A stretch of 64,000 nt of DNA from the NCBI GenBank assembly GCA_025174535.1, contig JALBUN010000010.1, positions 2,232,001 to 2,296,000 on the forward strand, in the 5' to 3' direction. Origin of the DNA: Cantharellus purpuraceus (lineage: Eukaryota > Basidiomycota > Agaricomycetes > Cantharellales > Hydnaceae). Both the position numbers and the translations under genes were made by a program. Below the pieces are notes generated by a model. That model had not been told where the DNA came from. It saw only the letters and a list, made by a program, of their open reading frames with translations, and ran no database searches. Shown piece by piece: positions 11,934-24,588 of this stretch. Each line of letters begins with the position of its first letter. The first letter of the stretch is position 1.

Positions 11934-13675
11934 GAGCCCTATTCAGCACCGAGACCATAGAAGCCACGCATGGTTCAGCACCTGACATTCCTACGACTCC
12001 CCCACCCTCCTATCCTTGACCTTTGCCTACATTCACCTGTCACTGGCTACTTAAAAAAATTATAACGAAACGAAACGAAACGAAACGCTTACGACACCAC
12101 TTTACGACCTTGCCCCTGTCTTTGTCCCCGTCCGTTCACATGACATTTCTCAAGATATTGATGATCGTTCTCAAAGATGTACCATGGCCCTAGGTATTCT
12201 CGATGTGTCTCGAATTGTTCTGAATGAATGAATGGCTTGGACTGCTTGAACTCTTGTTTAAAGGTTGTTAGGTATATGTATGTTATGGAAGTAGCTATCG
12301 GATTGCAGAAATGAATCACACAATCAATGAGGCAAATGCCTGTTTATCCTATAACTAGTATCATTATTATTGACCATGTACTTAGCATAACTACACAAAA
12401 ATCGCAACCCCCAGGATCGCGTACCGTATGCGGTAGGAAGAGATACAGTGTCTCTAAGAGGGTCAGGCGGGGTATACGGGAGGAACCGATTTCCGGATGG
12501 CTACTACTTGACTAAGGTCTGACTAGTCCTATCATACGCTGACTTTCCACCGAGCACAGATTCCTTCTCCCATACATTCAAGAACTGAAACACCAGCATG
12601 AACTAGAAAGACCTACTACTAGTAGAATGCTGACTTTGGCGGTCGCTTAGAGCCGTTGGATATCTGGAAAATTGTCACAAATCCTGCTTCTCCCTCGCGA
12701 GTCAAGGTCCTTCAAACCATTCCTTTTTCTTTTAAAATCCAGGTGATGCTTTCTAACACAACCTCCTTTCTGTGTTCATTTCAGCAATCGCTGGATCAGA
12801 CTATCTGTGGCTCTTCTCTCGCAACTATGCTTCGAGTCAGAAGTTAACATTTAAATCGCTGCTGGAGATCCTACGTAATACCTATTCTAGGCTTAGCAAC
12901 TCTCACCAAACCTCGATCTGCTTCTCCCATTTGATTTCTCATCTCATCTCGTTGCCCCTGTGTTGACCTTCTTTCCCCTATGAGCCAAAATGACTTACTG
13001 GAAGGCTAGAAAGTACTTCGCAACTCCTCATGAGTCTTCTGCTGCTAATATCTCCAGCAGTCTGGTCAATTCCAACTTCTTTCAGCCAACACTCGTTACT
13101 GATCGTCTAATAGGCGAGTGATGCACTCTCTAATAACTCTTCGCTGTGTTGGAGAGTCACTAGTCCATTGGATCAGCCGGTTCTTCCAAACCTGCCTCTT
13201 GACTCAAGTCTAAGCTTCCACTCAAACCAATCTCAACCCGCACTGTTTCTTCTATATGATCTTTCTCTTTCCATGTCAGCAGTGTCTGCAACAGCATGCC
13301 CTATCACCCTCGCTCGCACTCTAAACCAACTCCTCGAACCCCATCAACTACCCGGTTAATCCGCACAACCACCCAGTCAATCTGCCCGACCACCCAGTCA
13401 ATCCGCATAACCACCCTCGTCGGATACCAAAGAGACCCCAGCGTCAATTCCAATCCCACAGCTGCGACGCACAAATGATAACTTTTGTGGCACTCCCCAT
13501 CACATGCATGCATGAACTGGCTACTAGCATGATGAGGACGGGAAAATGATGCAACAAAGACCAAAAAGCTCCGTGGCGGTGGATAGACGCAAGTACAGCA
13601 GGGGCGAAGGCTCTCATAATCATTGGTCGGGAGCACACAAAGATGGCTCTCCCTCTCATCATGGGACCCAGATCT
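11934..13675. other. Intergenic region between RING and PAC1 genes
   Basis: It holds the convergent 3' ends of both genes. A short (ACGAA)n run lies at 12064-12086. Three imperfect copies of a 22-bp unit built on CCACCCAGTCAATC lie near 13352-13420. The remaining open frames are short and unrecognised. Confidence 0.55.
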
Positions 13676-15672
13676 TTACCGTCTACGCTCCCATCCCCCC
13701 CAAAAAAGCAATTCATCAGCCTGTGAAACACCAAACGGACACAGGTGTGCAGGTAACCTAGTAGCACGCACCTTATCCGAGCCGCACGTAGCCACCACAT
13801 TCACAGACCTGCCGGCGACCTCCTCCTGTGTTTCCCCACCACCGCCAGTACCCCCAGCACTCGACGACGCCACCAACTGCCTCCCCCATGCCACATCCGC
13901 CACAAACTGCTCATGTGCATCCAACTTCTTCACACACCGCCCCGTTTTCAAATCCCATATCCTTACCGTATGATCGTCAGCGGCGGATAAAAGGTATTTA
14001 CCGCACGGGTGGAATGTCAACGCGCGTATCCAGTTGTCGTGGCCCACCTGCCATGTATGTGTGCGAGTGATTTTTACCATTATATTATACAGGTTTCATC
14101 CATTGCTTCAGTGAGTGGATGATACAGAGGTGGTGGAAGGAGGGTACTTACGAATGTCCAGAGGGGTTGCCCCGATAGTGCATCCCATAGTTTAATGGTC
14201 TTGTCTCGTGAACCGGTAACAACAAACGCCACACCTAATGCGTCCACCTTCGATGTTAGTGTCGTCGCGGGCTAGAAGTCGGTCAGAGCCGGTCAGAGCG
14301 CACGAGACGACCGTTTGGCCTCGCCTCGACATGAAGGAGTACGGTAACTCACCCTGGCGACCAAATCTCGGATAGCGGGAAGTGAAACAGGGGGGACGAA
14401 CACGGCTACTTCGACCACGTTTTCATGGTCTCGCATTTCTGCCTTCGTGGCGCCAGACTCGATATCGGATATTCGTGCTGTCTACGAACAACTCACCATC
14501 AATCAGTACAGACATAGAAAAACAATGGTGGGCAGCGTGCACACATGGTCGTTTGAACAGGTGAGAACGAGTCGCGCGTCAGGACTTGATATGGCACAGC
14601 GGATCCAGTCTGCGTGGGTGTTAAGCACCTTGATGCAATGCCTAAAAGGGGTATGTGCTCGTGATCATTTGTAAAGCAAAATAAAGCAAAGAGAAAGAAC
14701 AATGAACAACATAAGGGATGTGATGAAAAATGCGCGTACGTGGTGGCGATACTCCAGATTCTAACGGTCTGATCTCGGCTAGCGCTGACAACACGGTCGT
14801 CCCCCGGTAAAAATCGTGCAGAAGAGACAGAGTGCTCGTGTCCGCGCAGTGTTGCGGTGTTTTGGTAGTCATTTTCGACGTTCCATAGCTTCACGAAAAG
14901 GTCGTATGAGCACGACACTAGTGAGGGGGAGGGGGAAATGAGTTGATCAGTATCACGTCCACTATGTGCTGGACTAATTAAAACCAGAGACGAACCGATA
15001 TTCCTTCCCTTTGAATCGTACTCACAATCCGTTACAGACCGAGTATGCCCTTTTAGCGTCCTCTCCAGCTCGCCGGTGTCCCAATCCCACACCTTTAGCG
15101 TTGCGTCTTCGCTCGCTGTGACAATGTTCGAGAACAGGGGATGGAATGAGAGAGCGGTAACGGGTGCTCTGTGGCCTGTAAGGGTGTGTTTTGCGGGTGC
15201 TCGAGGGAGCCATTCGATGTTGGCGCGTTTGGAGGATCCGGGGGGAAGGTGGGAGAGCTGGGAGAGCTCTTCTTGAGCTTGGGCGAGACGTGCTTCGAGG
15301 TCCATGATCTACCAATGTATTACCGACCACATTTGAAACCGAATTGATCGTCTTTGGAAGTTTACCTTTCGTTGTAATCGGATCAAACCAGTCCATTTCT
15401 TCACCAAAAGACCAGCAGTTTTACTACTCGGATCGGGCTCGAAATCTCCCTATCAACCAATACTCAATAAGAAAACAAGGGAACCTCTAAAGGCGAGAAT
15501 TACCATCCCGGGTATCTCATATTTCATCTGTTCATATGCCTTTGTGAATCCCGCGCTGAAAAGGTAATCCAGTATTGATCTATGCCTAACAGCCAGTACA
15601 CATCAAAATCAATGCTTGCAAAAGTTGATATGCATACAGATCTTCTCTCTGACGTTCCGAAAGCACTGACAT
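13676..15672 (-). CDS. PAC1: Nuclear distribution protein PAC1/LIS1 (NudF), dynein regulator
   Basis: LIS1 binds the dynein motor ring and holds it on microtubules, and is needed for nuclear migration. Exon 1 begins at the ATG 15672-15670 ([12 protein letters not shown]). A spliced LisH motif follows ([20 protein letters not shown]), then [18 protein letters not shown] and the coiled coil [16 protein letters not shown] (near 15300). WD40 repeats come next: [39 protein letters not shown], a repeat with HADWIRCA, an [20 protein letters not shown] repeat, [11 protein letters not shown] and [13 protein letters not shown] with [10 protein letters not shown]. All exons can be joined in frame with GT-AG introns. 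The 3' end is uncertain: after VVATCGSDK the usual terminal strand is not clear, so the stop at 13676 may belong to a read-through frame. Confidence 0.94.
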
Positions 15673-18387
15673 GGTAGCGATCGTTCTGGTGCGGTTTGCG
15701 ATCACTGTCGTTGCAATGACGGTGCTGAGGTTGATCACGTGACAGTCATGAGATATGAGCGCTAATATCACTAGTGACCAGCGCCTTGGGCTCAACTGTG
15801 ACGCTACTGTGGAGCCGGTTTTGCTTTGCCTTTGCCTTTGCTGGGCTGCATGGATGGTGAGATGTCATCGAGCCTCGCACCCGGGAACTTATCTCAGCGA
15901 TTGGCTTGATGTCTTCCGTATTCTGCCGCGGCTGTTCGTATTGGTATGTTCAATTATTCTATCCGTGCCAACATTCATGACAAAAAATAACGATGCATCC
16001 CATTTGCATATGCACCAGCAGTCAAAGTCAAAAACCGGTACCTAAGTTTCCCGTCAAACTAGCGTTCATTCCCCAAGCTTCGCTTTGAATCTATACTCCC
16101 CGAGCTGCGCAGTTTATGGGCCTGGGCATCTTGTAGGAAACAGGTCTGACTCTGAAGCATTGATGGGTGGAATATACAGTGCAAGTATGAGATACATCTA
16201 GTCTACACGCTAGGACAGAGGAGCCATCATTAGGCCTCATGCATTCTCTGTCCATCTCTAACATTCCTTTTCCCTCAATAGGTTGATTTATTCCACTGTG
16301 AGCTCTCCCTTAGGGAAGAATGAGATGAACTTTCACTACCTACACATCACTGCTTTCGTTAAATCTTCCAGTTGGCCGGTACCTGATGTCCAGAAGGTTG
16401 ACGATCTTCGCGAGATGTCGTCATGTATGGCTTACCTTTCACACACTAATAACCCGATAGCCCGGCTCTTTCGTTCTTGTATGCCGCCTTTTGGCCTTCC
16501 TGATAAGATATGCCGAGGTCGTCATTTTCTAGTCGGCCAGGGGTTCTCGGTACAGGTGATCAGGTACGTTGAAAGTTGTTTCGTCTAGTTGGTTCATTCT
16601 TTCGGCTGTTCGTGGTAGCTTTCTTCTATCATATCTGTATTCATCTCCTTGATCGAGTTACTAGAGAGAAAACTCTCGCAGCGTTTCCTGTTGCTCTGTT
16701 GGCCCGCTGCTTACGGGGGATAGCTGAAGCGAAGTGCGGTGGGTGATATATCACTCTTTTCTTCTCCTACATGATCGACATCGCCTTTCGCTCTAAGTTT
16801 GAGGTACGCGGTCAGGGAGCGAGTCGGTGCGTACCCTCATATCTATTTGCGATGTGTGTGCATCGAAGAGAAGTATATCTCGTCAATATTGCCCAGGAAC
16901 GGATTCTAAGCTCTCCAGTAACAGATGAGGAGGTCATCACTAATGTGTCGCCTGGCGCACTGACTTCAAGGGGCGAATCAAAATGATATTACCTCTCATG
17001 GAGAAGAAGCGAGTTCGTTCTTCGAGCAGTGGTGGGCGCGCTGCTTGCCGGTTCTACATGTCTTGCACGATAAGTGAAGCGCAGACACTCTTTACAAGTA
17101 CGGGACGTAACAAATGTCGTCTTCCGGGTTCTCTTCGAGTTCTGTGGCAAGGCTTCCGGTTCTTGTCGAGTAACAGCGCTAGTCGAAAGGCGTATAAATG
17201 GGTGCTCGCCCGGTGATCACAGTTCATGCAGCATAGAGCTGAAAGTTTCGTTTTATAAGAGTGGTTCATTCGAGTGAAAGAGTCTTGTTACAAGTGATTT
17301 GGCTATATAGCTAGAGACAAGAGCACGATCATTGATCGCACTTATTTTCGGAGCGTCAACGCTGTTGAGACTCCGAATCTCCAATGTGTGTCGGCTTCTT
17401 CCATCGGCGCTTAACAGGACACAGTCACATCACCAAACTTTACATCAGCGTTTTCCCTCACCCTCACTTCGCAGAAGTCTGGGTTTCATTCTACAGGCCT
17501 AGATCTAGATGATCTCCGCTCACTTGTATTGAAACTGATTTGACTAGCGCAGCATCCAATCACGCGCCTTGGGCGGCAGAAGTTGTTCGCCTTGCTCCCT
17601 CTATCCGATGATCCCTTTTGTACATTGCATTTGGCGGTGCATATATACAGCTTAATGCGACCTCTGGGACTACGCGCTCTCAAAGGCATCCCAATTGATT
17701 GGCTGATTGTCACTAACAGACAAGACTCGGGGCGGTAGACCGCTCGTCTTAACAGTTTTCTGGTTACCCTTGCTAGTCAGACTATCGTCCACGAATTTGT
17801 CTGATTCCCGGGGCTTTTCCCTAGGGCTTCTGTGTTGTTTATCTTCTATGATGCACGTTGTCATTGTCATGATACACTGTTTACGTACTCCACAGGTAAA
17901 TTTCGTACTCTGATAGCGTCTGTGTAAATTAACATGCAATCCCTCGACCCCATAGGGCAGGTTAGATGCCTAACACGTAAATTGAGCAAGGCGTCTCCCG
18001 GCCGTGCCGCTCTAATTATCCTGCTGCAGACGATGGCGTCGGCTATCGTATCTCTACGGATGATTCTGGCGCGCAGAGAGAGTGGCTCGACTTTCCATCG
18101 CACCTGCGATAACAAACTTTGCGGTTATTCAATACTAACTCTCACGCCTCATCTAGGTGATAATGCTGGAGGTTTATGGGCATGCCGCCTGACCCTTTCG
18201 ACCACTCGTTCTGATTTACCCCTCGATGATGAAACCACAGAAATTAGCGAAGCCAATGCTTTAAATCTCGGAGTCTTTGCTTCCGCTTATATTGGGTTGA
18301 GCACAATTGCAAGGCACATACAACCTAGTGAGATCAACTTATAAGTAAGTGAAAATGGTAGGAGTACGGCCGTCCGATCATAGAAAC
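15673..18387. other. 2.7-kb region without a supported gene
   Basis: The region lies between divergently transcribed PAC1 (-) and P450 (+). Several open frames of 60-136 codons exist, the longest at 17934-18344 on the plus strand, but none shows a known domain or conserved splice pattern. No repeat was recognised. Confidence 0.55.
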
Positions 18388-20875
18388 ATGGATTCATCCT
18401 ACCTTTCCGCAGCCCCACTTCTAGTCGTCGCAGTTTTCCTGCTCCGCACTGTCTACCGTCGCTTGCGTGTGCACTCTATCCAACACCTTCCAGGACCTCC
18501 TTCAGGATCGTGGCTCCTCGGTATGTCTCTTGCCGTTAAAGTCAATACTCATTCAAACCTGTGATCAGGAAATACACTGGCGTTTTTCCGACCCAAGGAG
18601 GTCGCCGAATCTGAATTTGCATGGATTAAAGACTACGGAAATGTAGTGCCCATCAAGGCTGCATTCGGTGTCAGTTAATGTTGTGACTTCTTGCTGTGAT
18701 GACCGTTATAAACGTATTCACAGAATGACATGTTATTCGTGGCAGACCCCAAGGTAGTACCTTTGATGACATCCTGTATGACACGCTGACAGCCCGGTGC
18801 AGGCACTGCAATATATCCTCAACACCTCTGCGTACAATTTCTGTAAACCCGCTGACTCCCGTGCAGTCCTCACACTCACCTTGGGAAAGGGTATTGTCTG
18901 GGCTGAAGGTTGCTGTTTTTCTCGCCATAATCATTCCTCATTATTTACATTTTCCTTAGGGATGCAACACTCGCGCCACAGAAAGATTATGAATCCCGCG
19001 TTTTCGTACAGCGCCCTTCGAGGGTTTCTTCCCGTCTTTCAAGATTCCGCGCAAAAGGTATGTCGTGCAGTCGGCTAATGTATCAGACCTAGGGTATTAA
19101 TGTTGGGTAGACCGTAATCAATATGAAGGAGTACGTGAACCAAAGTGGACAGTCATCCGCTGTTGTCGACGTCAGTTCTTGGCTCGCTCGCACGACGTTA
19201 GATGCGATTGGTATCGGTGAGGAATTCTTGTCATGCACTCGGGAAGGACTGTGAAGGTTAATGGCATCCCCTTTTGTATTTGCAGCGGGATTTGACTATC
19301 ATTTCGGAGCAAATGAGGGAGGGGGTACTGACAAACTCTCCAAAGCGTACAATAACCTTTTGTCCGTGTCCTTCGTCGTGACGCTTGACACGCGCTCATG
19401 TTGAAAATGATCATAGCGCCGACGCATTCCTAAATCGCTCAGACTGGCTGATAGCTCTCGAAGCGGTGTGGGGCCTGCTGCCTCAGTGGATGGTCCTGTT
19501 GACGCTCCGCTTGCCGACAAAGAGGTTTACAAGGCTGCGGAGTTACATCAAGGCATCAAGAGAAGTTGCGCAGTCTATTTTGGATCGTCAGGTAGCATCG
19601 CATGCCCAGGGTAAGGAAGCGTCGAAAGATATCATGAGTATTTTGAGTAAGCCCCTTCTTCTCACCCGCGCTCGGTGTGTTGAGTTGTTTAGTCAGGGCA
19701 AATCTTTCTGAGGATCCTAGGTCGAAGCTTCGAGACGATGAGATTTTGCCACAGCTTACGTGAACATATCCCTATTCTGGGAGAGGGCGCTCGTTGACTG
19801 ATATTTCCTCCATTCAGGACGTTGTTACTCGCCGGACACGAGACAACCGCCTCGACGATTACGTGGGCTCTATACGAGCTATCTCATCATCGCGAGTTCC
19901 AGACGAAAATTCGTGAGGAGATCAAGGCGACGCGCGCTAGTGCGGCGCAACGAGGGGATAGTGAGCTCACTGTGGCTGATTTGGATTCCATGAAGTATCT
20001 TTTGGCGGCTATGAAGGTAGGCATATTGTTTTATTATGTTTTTGGTCCCCCCCACCCTACATGTGTCTGTCTGTTCTTCGATTTAGGAAACACTTCGTAT
20101 GCATCCTATTGTTCCCGGGTTTAAGCGTACAGCTTGCCGTGACGATGTTATCCCACTTTCAATGCCTCATAGGACGAAGAAGGGTGGAATGGTTACCAGT
20201 GTTCCCGTGAGCAAGGGGCAGCTTTTCTACATCTCCCTTGCTGCTTATAACAGGTGTGTTGTCGTCTTCATGCACTATGACAATCTGACATGGGTACGTG
20301 TGATCTGCAGGCTTACATCCATGTGGGGAGAAGATGCGCATGAATGGAAACCCGAACGATTTCTAGACGGGCCAGGGAGCATGCAGAAAACTAGCTTGGG
20401 AGTTGTTTCCAACATGTACGAGAGATCTGTAGGTTGGTGTATGAATGCTAACGCTAACATTGTTCGCAGTGGATCTTTCAGCAGTGGCCTGCGTGGCTGT
20501 ATAGGGTATGTCCATATCACTGTATCATGCAAGGATCTAACATGATGAATGTTTCATTAGGTGGAGATTTGCGTACGCCGCACATCCATCGTTTATCCAA
20601 AATATATTTCTGACGCCTTGATTTTCTCAACGATTACAGTATGATCGAAATGCAAGCCGTCCTCATAGAATTGCTCGAGTCCCTAGAATTCTCGCCTCCT
20701 CCCGGCAATATCGAGATCATCCGATGTGCTACACGTATTATGACGCCCATGTAAGTCTTTGATGCATGGTGCACTCGTGGATGTTTTATTCACGTGCGTT
20801 TCATCGATTAGGGTTAAAAATTCAACGTCGGGTCGCACGGAGTTGCCACTGACGGTGACGCCGGTTTCGAGCTGA
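18388..20875 (+). CDS. Cytochrome P450 monooxygenase (microsomal, class II)
   Basis: A heme monooxygenase anchored in the ER that takes electrons from P450 reductase; the substrate is unknown. The chosen ATG (18388) starts an N-terminal membrane segment (SAAPLLVVAVFLLRTVY), followed by the proline hinge HLPGPPSG. An in-frame ATG 33 bp earlier is possible. All family motifs are present after removing small introns: I-helix AGHETT (near 19835), the K-helix ETLRMHP (split by an intron near 20090), WKPERF (near 20350) and the heme loop FSSGLRGCIG with its Cys ligand (near 20475-20510). The last exon adds TELPLTVTPVSS and ends at TGA 20873-20875. Every exon joins in frame, so the gene looks intact. 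Its 3' end is duplicated near 22.3 kb. Confidence 0.95.
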
Positions 20876-21545
20876 AGTCGTGGGCTTACTTTTGTGTGGT
20901 GCGGATATCGAGTGTGTATATCGTGAAATTGGCTGTGATACTGCTTGGAGATCAGTTATAAATTTATGTATGAAAGCGTGTTGTGCTGTCTGCGGTTGCA
21001 GCGGCATTACACTGCATGCAATCCGAACGATGGAATGGTCCTCAGATTGATCTGTGTGATACACACTAAATTGAGTATAATGGTGGTATTGCCGGCAATC
21101 TGCATGCGATGGGTTAGAACGCAGCGGGAGCCCGGGACATGCATGACTGATGAATAGGTTCTCATGAATCGGATTTTGGGTCTCTCCTGTGCATGCCGCA
21201 TCTTCACAACCCCCAGTCTATGGTACAATTCATATTTTGATCAAAAACAGCTGTAGGAAGGTGGACTATCAAATATCGAGCGCCAGTGATGGGTTCGTTG
21301 GTTTCGACGCAAGATGTCTATCTCAACAGATATCAGTCATGAACGATGACACTGCCAGTCAGACTCGGTGATGAGGCTGAGAAAGGCAACGTCAGGTCTG
21401 TGCTGACGGGGTGTGGTTGTGATGATGATGGATCCCTTGAACCCGGGGTTCTTCCATAGGTCGTGGGACGAACGTCACGCTCGCGACAGGGGAATGGGCG
21501 TACCAGTTTGCAGATCAAGCTTCAAGCTTCTCAGACTTGGTAGTG
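20617..21545. repeat. Duplicated segment, copy A (P450 3' end plus flank)
   Basis: This segment aligns in order with 22269-23110. Shared landmarks are the last two P450 exons, GAGATCAGTTAT, TGTTGTGCTGTCTG, GCATGCAATCCGAACGAT, CTCATGAATCGGATTTTGG and a closing GAATGGGCGT-CCAGTTTG stretch. Copy A contains the working P450 terminus. Confidence 0.85.
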
Positions 21546-22268
21546 TAATGTTTTGCAAGGTGAGGTTGGATGCCTATTCTGGGGGAAGGGGCCTGGGCAT
21601 GGCTGGCGGTACCTCTTTTGCACCGTTCCAAGGGTGAAAAGTGTGTGGTTTTCAGAGTCGACATGCAATTTTGAAGGATTGACCGGTCTATTTTCGTTTG
21701 TGATGCAGAACAAGCCCATCGATCGCTCCAGGGCATAAGCCTTGGCTCTGGTTTTGACCTCGTGGCAAGATGTCGTTGGATTGAAACGACGGTGAGGTCA
21801 TCGACTGGGACTTGTCGTGGAGGGTGACGCAGGCCGAGTGTCCATGTGTATGTATGGGATATGAACTATGCTCACGTTAATGACATACCATGGCGTGTCA
21901 TGATCACCAATGCCCTAATCTATCACATCCCATTTTCTATCATTCTAATGTGTCTGTGGTTGTCCACTCGCCCTCAGCCGTATCCACAATATACGGACTG
22001 TGTAATGTCATCTATAAAAATTGAACATTGTTGCCAAAAGATGATGGACCGTCGTGCATCATTCATCATTCGTGGACGATCATGTCAGTTACACAGGAAA
22101 TTAGGTTAGATTTCGTTTTTCATGTTGACGGTTTATGGTGTGAGTGTCTGATCGATACAGGCACGCACGTATATCCCGCTGCTGGCAGCACCACTTTTCT
22201 TCGCGGGGGGGGGAAGGACGCCTAGCAGAGTACGGGGAGGCCGCCCAGCTGCCGGTCAGTCTCCACAC
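21546..22268. other. Spacer between the two duplicated segments
   Basis: About 720 bp with no recognisable gene. Short frames on both strands have no family resemblance. Confidence 0.5.
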
Positions 22269-23110
22269 CTTGCTTTTCTCAACGATGACAGTATGATCAA
22301 GATTCGATGCCGTCCTCGTCGAATTACTCCAGACCCTCGAATTCTCGCCCCCCTGGGCAATGTCGAGATCATCCGGTGTTGCCACGCGTATTATGACACC
22401 CGTTCGTGGATGTTTTATCATCATTTTACGTGCGTTTGTTTTTTTTTTTTCTCGATTAGGGTCAACGTCGGGTCACGCGCGGAATTGCCCACTTGACGGT
22501 GACGCCGGTTTCGAGCTGAAAGCGGTGCATGGGCTTGCCTTTTTTTGTGATGCGGATATCGAGTGTATGTGGACTATGATACCTGCTTGGAGATCAGTTA
22601 TGTATAGAAGTGTGTTGTGCTGTCTGGCATGCAATCCGAACGATAGAATAGCCCCCCAGATGGATCAAATTGGTGGGTGGTATTACCGGCGTTCCCGGTG
22701 GATTAGACGTAGAACGCCGCAGGTTCTCATGAATCGGATTTTGGCTCCCTCCTGCCCAGTGTGCCGCATCTTCACCACCCCCCCTTTTATAATACAATTC
22801 TAATCTCCATCAGAAAATAGCCGTAGGGTGGTGCAGTGACCGGTGGACGATCAACGATCAGGCGCCAATGTGCACAGTGTGATGGGGGGCCGGTTCGTTT
22901 GATGTTCGGCGCAGCAGCATCTCAGCCATGAGCGCATGGGTGGTGACGCTGAGGAAGGGCGGGCCTCGGGTGGGTCGGGCTTCCGTCTGGGATGATGGTG
23001 GATTTCTTGAACCGGGGGTTGTTCCATCGCTTGTGGGACAAGAGCGGCACGCTGGCATCGAGGAGAATGGGCGTTGCCAGTTTGTAGATTAGGCTTTGAG
23101 CTTCTGAGCC
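22269..23110. repeat. Duplicated segment, copy B
   Basis: Copy of 20617-21545 with substitutions and small indels. It starts within the intron before the last P450 exons (CTTTTCTCAACGATGACAGT against CTCAACGATTACAGT in copy A) and ends near GTTTGTAGATTAGGCTT. Confidence 0.85.
22292..22520 (+). pseudogene. P450 3'-terminal fragment
   Basis: This matches the last two exons of the P450 gene at 18388-20875. Pieces corresponding to the end of the protein can be read (a region near 22320-22400 aligned with LEFSPPPGN and TRIMTP, then the last exon near 22460-22520 ending in the same terminal residues and TGA). The fragment lacks every upstream P450 exon and its frame is shifted by indels, so it is a dead duplicate. 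Confidence 0.8.
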
Positions 23111-24588
23111 TAATGCGACCTGGTGAAGCGCCTAGTATATCACTGATGTCAAAGTGACCTGTTGGTGGCTTGATATAGCAGCATAAAGTATGTCAAATTT
23201 AACGAGTCGGATTAAAAAGCATTTGTCCACCTTTGTATATTGTCCGGTCCGCGCTCGTGTTCTCGTCTACGTCTTGCCTAACACTCGCTTGTAGTCTTCC
23301 CTACCGTTTTTGTCCTCTCTACGCTGCTTTTGCTGCATCTCTGTGTGGAGTGCAGCAGAAGCTTAGAGATACTATAAAAGAACTATTCTTAAACTATGAG
23401 GGCCCGAACCTCAGTCTCGATTGTACAAAGACTGAGGAAAAATTAAACGAATGTAAATTTCTCTTATGCCTCTCTGGCGGCATCTATAAACAGCCAGTGC
23501 CGCCGTGGATCCAGACAAACGCGTCGACGCGTCTGTGTTCAACACTCTAATCTGAGAACGGTATACGTCGGTCTGGTGTTTTCTGGGGGAGAATGGACGC
23601 CCAGGTACGGGGCTGGTAGCACCTAATACACCCTCCCAAAGCATCCAAAGCGTGTCGTTTTCAGAGTCATCGCCCCCGGCCTGCACCTGCCAGCACTTTA
23701 AGGGATCGCACCCGTGTCTGTTTGTTTGCCGACGCATGGTATACGCAGGACACGCCCGTGCCAGCGGTCAATGTCAGCCCCGGCGCGCGCTGATTAGTGA
23801 TATTGGGGGGCGCGCGGTGCTCGTGCGTGGACGGCGGTGGGGCTTGAGTAGAGGCCGGCGACGGATGTCATATGTCACGCGCCACGTGTGCCTACCCACC
23901 CACTCTGCAGCGCCGACTCCAAAAGGGATGATCTCTAAAACACTTTTTGAGCCGTGTTGCCATGATGGATGGACGGACGCGTTCGTTTCGTGGGATGTGG
24001 TCTTAGATTAAAGTCTATCAGAACTAGGCTCTATAAAGACGGGTCGGAGCTGTACGGCACGCCCAAGGGCGAAGCGGGCTACGTGACATTACGTTCCTAT
24101 ATGATAAAACAAGGCGGGGTCCCCCGCCTTGGCCCTTTAACCCAAGTAATACGTACGCCATTCTGAGTCTAAAGTTCAAGGTTACAAGTATAGTTTCACG
24201 TTCTACGCCGCAATATATATCCGGTTGAACACGCGCTGGATCTGTCGTGTCGTCACGGAGATGGGCGTGCGTGTCACGGATGGCGCAGGCTGCGGGCTGT
24301 TCGCTGTGCAGTCGAGTTTGTTTCGCGGGGTGATTCAGAATGGCCCATGCGATGAGACGCAAAAGGATGTGCAGGATCGCTGTACGAAAGGAGGGGGACC
24401 CCTGAGAGTCGAGTGGTGGTACCCCGGGTACACGGATAAGGAGTGCCATTCCGGGCGTGAGGCAGTGTACGGGGGGGTCTTTACCAAGTTTCTATAAGGG
24501 GGGTTATCGAAGCGAGAGTGAGAAAAATAAAATAGGGATTTATGAGCGAGGTGGTTGTTGGTGGCCACCATCATCATCAAATCTGCAA
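23111..24588. other. Region upstream of the G-alpha gene, no supported gene
   Basis: Open frames such as 23233-23550 and 24225-24497 (+) have no recognisable family. A perfect 10-bp-stem palindrome with a 2-nt centre lies at 24110-24131 (CAAGGCGGGG / CCCCGCCTTG). The segment nearest the gene is its probable promoter. Confidence 0.5.

Noticed and set aside
17934..18344. Plus-strand frame of 136 codons upstream of the P450 gene
   Set aside because: No family resemblance or upstream promoter; it probably overlaps the P450 promoter by chance.
24225..24497. Cys-containing plus-strand frame upstream of the G-alpha gene
   Set aside because: No signal peptide, no known pattern and no intron structure.
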